A DNA stretch of 8,425 nt. It comes from JASJBU01 sp965372385. Its GTDB lineage: Bacteria; Pseudomonadota; Gammaproteobacteria; Chromatiales; Chromatiaceae. How positions within the stretch are numbered: the first letter of the stretch is position 1; each line of letters opens with the position of its first letter. The translations under genes were made by a program, and so were the position numbers. Below are positions 6,036 to 8,425 of the stretch, piece by piece. The stretch is taken from contig CBDVCD010000143.1 in assembly GCA_965372385.1 (NCBI GenBank), positions 1-8,425 on the forward strand, written 5' to 3'. The notes beneath the pieces were generated by a model. It searched no databases, was not told the DNA's origin, and saw only the letters and a list, made by a program, of their open reading frames with translations.

Positions 6036-7304
6036 CTAGACGCGCTCCAACCCGTACTCGGCGTGGTAATCGTTGGTGAACAACACCTGATAGACGGCTA
6101 AATTCCCCACCAGGGCTGCTGCCACGCCGCAGCTTAGGTAGTACTCCCACATTCGCTTGAAGGTCTGGTCATAGCGTCGAGGGTCGAGCTGTGGGTGGTT
6201 CTTACGGAATGCTTCCAGCCAGCGCCGCGTTGTCACCGCGTAGTGGCGCACAACGTTCTCCACGTCAATGATGGCCAATTGATTGGCCTCTATATGTTCG
6301 GCCAGCACCGACAGCTTCGGCGTGTCAGAACCTGGGAAAATATACGTCTGGATAAAAGGATCATGGGGGCTCCGGGCGGTATTGAGGCCAATGGTGTGCA
6401 CCAGAGCCCATCCGTGGGGACGCAGCACACTGGCGATTTTTTGGAAGTATGCGGAGTACTCCTGCGGCGGGACGTGTTCCAGCATGCCGACGCTGGCTAC
6501 GCGATCGAACTCGCCGTGTACGGCGCTGAAATCGCCGCAAATGACGTTTGCCTGGCCTTCCAGGCCACAGCGTCGGATGTTGGCCAGACTGCGCTCATAG
6601 TGACTGCGGCTATTGGTCACACCGGTAGCGTAGACACCGTAGTTTGCGGCTGCATGCAGTAACAGTCCGCCGTTGCCCGAGCCGATGTCTAGGAAGCGTT
6701 GCCCCGATTTCAGTTGGAGTTTTCGGCAGAGGCGATCCAGCTTATTGTGCTGAAGCGATTCGATGTCATCGTCCCAGCCGTAGGCGTAGCCGCAGGAATA
6801 GACCTGATATCTGTCTTCGAGAAAGCTGTCGAAAAGGTCGTCGCCCACGTCGTAATGGTGCTGGACGTTTTTGGCCTTCGAAGATGCCAGGTTGAGCAAA
6901 CGCACCCCCAGGTAGCGCAAGGCGAACCCCAGGTCTTGCTTCAGTTTCTTGTCCAGACCGTTGCGCAACAGCACCGTCAACAATTCAGGCAATCGATCCT
7001 GATCGACGCGGAAATCGCCTGCCATATAGGCTTCACCCATGCCGAGATTTCCGTTGCATAACACCTTGCGAAAAAAGTCCGGTTCGGTAACGCGGACGAC
7101 AATGTCCTCGGCGGATGGCTGCTCTCGCCCGTCTCCTACTTCCAACTTCCCCTCGGGCGTGATGAATGTAATTCGTGGACCTCGTATGTGCTTGTTCAAG
7201 GCGGCGAGAAAGAGCCGCTGATACGTGGACGTTGTTCCAGGCTGAGTAGTATTTAAGAACCTGATGTCGACAAGACTCGCGGCCTTTTCCTTTTCTTTAT
7301 TCAT
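6036..7304 (-). CDS. Cyclopropane-fatty-acyl-phospholipid synthase-like SAM methyltransferase
   Basis: This is a class I SAM-dependent enzyme of the Cfa/mycolic acid methyltransferase family (422 residues; E. coli Cfa has 382). Family members add a one-carbon unit to the double bond of an acyl chain in membrane phospholipid. An N-terminal lipid-binding-type domain (about 40-115, including GNLGMGEAYMAGDF) precedes HHYDVGDDLF (149-158), YSCGY (169-173) and the SAM motif LDIGSGNGG (205-213). Further Cfa hallmarks are SVGMLEHV with E276, VHTIG with H303, TYIFPG (320-325) and Y355 in HYAVT. E. coli Cfa has DIGCGWGG, whose Cys helps bind the catalytic bicarbonate; here it is S209, and the following Trp is N211. 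The other bicarbonate-site residues appear kept. This could change the outcome from cyclopropane to methyl or methylene addition, though cyclopropanation remains possible. AGAGG lies 11 bases before the ATG. It is the first gene of the run. Confidence 0.9.
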   Translation of the reverse strand: MNKEKEKAASLVDIRFLNTTQPGTTSTYQRLFLAALNKHIRGPRITFITPEGKLEVGDGREQPSAEDIVVRVTEPDFFRKVLCNGNLGMGEAYMAGDFRVDQDRLPELLTVLLRNGLDKKLKQDLGFALRYLGVRLLNLASSKAKNVQHHYDVGDDLFDSFLEDRYQVYSCGYAYGWDDDIESLQHNKLDRLCRKLQLKSGQRFLDIGSGNGGLLLHAAANYGVYATGVTNSRSHYERSLANIRRCGLEGQANVICGDFSAVHGEFDRVASVGMLEHVPPQEYSAYFQKIASVLRPHGWALVHTIGLNTARSPHDPFIQTYIFPGSDTPKLSVLAEHIEANQLAIIDVENVVRHYAVTTRRWLEAFRKNHPQLDPRRYDQTFKRMWEYYLSCGVAAALVGNLAVYQVLFTNDYHAEYGLERV

Positions 7305-7345
7305 GGCACGATAGACCTCTAGTGCAGTTGAGATGGACCTCGGCG

Positions 7346-7358
7346 AGCACAGTGTGCT
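7346..7358. promoter_or_regulatory. Perfect 13-base palindrome, candidate operator
   Basis: AGCACA and TGTGCT are exact reverse complements around a single G, 41 bases before the methyltransferase start codon. A 6+1+6 perfect palindrome is not expected by chance in a gap this size, so it is the best operator candidate here. The regulator is unknown. Confidence 0.35.
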
Positions 7359-7481
7359 ACGGCTCCGAGACTCCCAATCAACGTAACGGAACCCCGTTTA
7401 AGTTTCTGTGGACTAGTGCACTCTCATTTTGTGATTTATTCACCTTGCACGGTGCAGGCGTGGCGTGAACCTAGAGGAATG

Positions 7482-7509
7482 TTAATAGTTCACTATTTTG
7501 CTGTGACAA
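7482..7509 (-). promoter_or_regulatory. Candidate sigma-70 promoter for the lipid gene run
   Basis: On the minus strand, TTGTCA (7504-7509, five of six to TTGACA) and TATTAA (7482-7487, four of six to TATAAT) are separated by 16 bases and point toward the methyltransferase. A transcript from here would have a leader of about 170 bases containing most of the palindromes. The AATAG/CTATT inverted repeat (7484-7497) overlaps the -10 box and could be a repressor site. The match is modest. Confidence 0.3.
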
Positions 7510-7651
7510 ATTACCTAGGGGAAGCTGCAGCAATTAGATAGCCTATCCAGGCGAGCAGAATGCGCGTGCCACGTGGTGAACAATGAGCACCCGCAACGAT
7601 CTGGACTTTAAGACGTATATCCCTTGTTTTATATGATATGGAGAAAACGCC

Positions 7652-8425
7652 ATGCATACTCTGTTCTTGTGCCGCAATCACGATGGCAAAGAGAGGCTCG
7701 GATTCCGCTTCCCCCAATCCGTCACGCATTGGCTCGTGGGAGGGAGCCTTGCGTTGCTGATGGCACCTCACCCTTCGCTCGCGGACCCTGACGGGGTGAA
7801 CTATCTGCCGGTGCCGGCCGAGGATTGGGAGTTTCAGCAGCCGACTAAAGAAGAAGTTGAGCTAGGCCGCATGCTCTTCTTCGACAAGGAACTGAGCGGC
7901 AATCGAAACATCTCGTGCGCCACCTGCCATTCGCCCCTGATTGCAACCGTCGACGGCCTCTCGATCAACATCGGCACCGGCGGGCGGGGGCTCTCCGTGC
8001 TGCGCGATGCCGGCAACTTCCCACCGACCCTCCTCGATTCCCAGTCTCGGGGTGCGCGGAACATGACGCCGCTTTTCAACTTGGGGCACGAGCAATTTGT
8101 GAAGTTGTTCTGGGATGGGCGGGTTCAAGTCGACCCGAGTAGGCCACAGGGCTTCGCCACGCCAGCCGGTAGCGACCTGCCCTTCGGTTTTGAAAGCGCG
8201 CTCGCGGCACTCTCTATCTTCGCTCAGACCGATGGGCAGGAGATGCTAGGGGAGCCTGGTACGAACGAGCTTGCCGATGCCTCCCTGCTGCATCCACAGA
8301 TCGGAGTCTGGGATGGGCTCGTGGTTCGGCTCGGGGCTGTCCCTGAGTACGTCGATTTATTCACAGCCGCCTTTCCCGAGGTTGACGGCGATCCCGACAA
8401 CATTAACGTTGTGCACGTCGGAACC
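7652..8425 (+). CDS. MauG/di-haem cytochrome c peroxidase-like protein, 3' end outside the window
   Basis: The frame is open from ATG 7652 to the window edge (258 codons). Family members are periplasmic c-type di-haem proteins that reduce H2O2 or oxidise protein or small-molecule substrates. Residues about 20-44 form a signal peptide with a hydrophobic core (LVGGSLALLM) and a plausible cleavage after SLA44. The first haem site is C89-A-T-C92-H93 in the family context LGRMLFFDKELSGN...ISCATCH. Downstream, PLFNLG, FWDGRV, SPAGxDLP-like TPAGSDLPFG and NELADAS match MauG-like peroxidases. The second CxxCH and C-terminal haem ligands should lie beyond 8425. GGAG (7640-7643) sits 8 bases before the ATG and fixes the start. 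It is divergent from the lipid genes; a functional link is not shown. Confidence 0.88.
   Translation, partial: MHTLFLCRNHDGKERLGFRFPQSVTHWLVGGSLALLMAPHPSLADPDGVNYLPVPAEDWEFQQPTKEEVELGRMLFFDKELSGNRNISCATCHSPLIATVDGLSINIGTGGRGLSVLRDAGNFPPTLLDSQSRGARNMTPLFNLGHEQFVKLFWDGRVQVDPSRPQGFATPAGSDLPFGFESALAALSIFAQTDGQEMLGEPGTNELADASLLHPQIGVWDGLVVRLGAVPEYVDLFTAAFPEVDGDPDNINVVHVGT

Larger units (their letters stand above)
7305..7651. promoter_or_regulatory. Divergent intergenic region between the methyltransferase and peroxidase genes
   Basis: This 347-base gap must carry the start signals for both divergent genes. No convincing ORF or RNA gene is seen. It is more AT-rich than its flanks and holds several short palindromes: AGCACA-G-TGTGCT (7346-7358), AGTGCACT (7415-7422), GTGA-N5-TCAC (7431-7443), TGCAC-G-GTGCA (7446-7456), AATAG-N4-CTATT (7484-7497), GATAG-C-CTATC (7537-7547) and CCACGTGG (7569-7576). 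The word CTAGTGCA occurs twice (7319-7326 and 7413-7420). GTGC/GCAC words recur on the methyltransferase side, which would fit repeated operator half-sites, but no known regulator box is matched. Confidence 0.5.

Noticed and set aside
6195..6662. Plus-strand 155-codon ORF antisense to the methyltransferase
   Set aside because: Shadow of a strongly conserved coding frame, no recognisable domain.
7632..7637. TATGAT as a -10 box for the peroxidase gene
   Set aside because: Transcription from it would start at or after the GGAG ribosome site (7640-7643), and no -35 box lies at a normal distance.
7511..7771. Minus-strand 86-codon ORF spanning the intergenic region and the peroxidase start
   Set aside because: Antisense to the peroxidase signal peptide, no recognisable motif and no convincing ribosome site.
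1..8425. CRISPR arrays, tRNA or rRNA genes
   Set aside because: No regularly spaced direct repeats and no cloverleaf or rRNA-like sequence were seen on either strand.

Overview
The window looks like an accessory stretch of a proteobacterial chromosome. A gammaproteobacterium is the best guess, because the proline symporter, the IS4-group element and the MauG-like peroxidase all resemble proteins common there. This is inferred from remembered protein families; no taxonomic marker is present.

Layout: (1) Bases 1-1313 carry most of a plus-strand sodium/proline symporter gene (putP); its first ~50 codons lie before the window and its C-terminus looks short. (2) Bases 1336-2772 are a full-length IS4-family insertion sequence with near-perfect 25-bp terminal inverted repeats and a minus-strand transposase that keeps all its catalytic residues but has no ATG at its expected start. 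No clean target-site duplication flanks it. (3) Bases 2894-7304 are a compact minus-strand gene run, read from 7304 downward: a cyclopropane-synthase-like SAM methyltransferase, a membrane fatty acid desaturase, a first alpha/beta hydrolase, a candidate 55-residue ORF, and a second alpha/beta hydrolase paralogous to the first. Gaps are 30 and 9 bases, followed by overlaps if the small ORF is real, and each gene has a visible Shine-Dalgarno sequence, so one operon is likely. (4) Bases 7305-7651 are a relatively AT-rich divergent intergenic region with several short palindromes. (5) From 7652 to the window end, a plus-strand MauG/cytochrome c peroxidase-like gene begins with a signal peptide and a first CxxCH haem site and runs off the window.

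The most interesting part is the minus-strand run. Its members suggest a lipid-tailoring pathway: the desaturase could introduce a double bond into a membrane acyl chain, the methyltransferase could add a one-carbon unit at that bond (methyl, methylene or cyclopropane), and the two COG4757-type hydrolases could release, transfer or remodel the acyl product. The methyltransferase replaces the motif I Cys and Trp of classical cyclopropane synthases with Ser and Asn, so the product may not be an ordinary cyclopropane fatty acid. The pathway is inference; the gene order, motifs and overlaps are read directly from the sequence.
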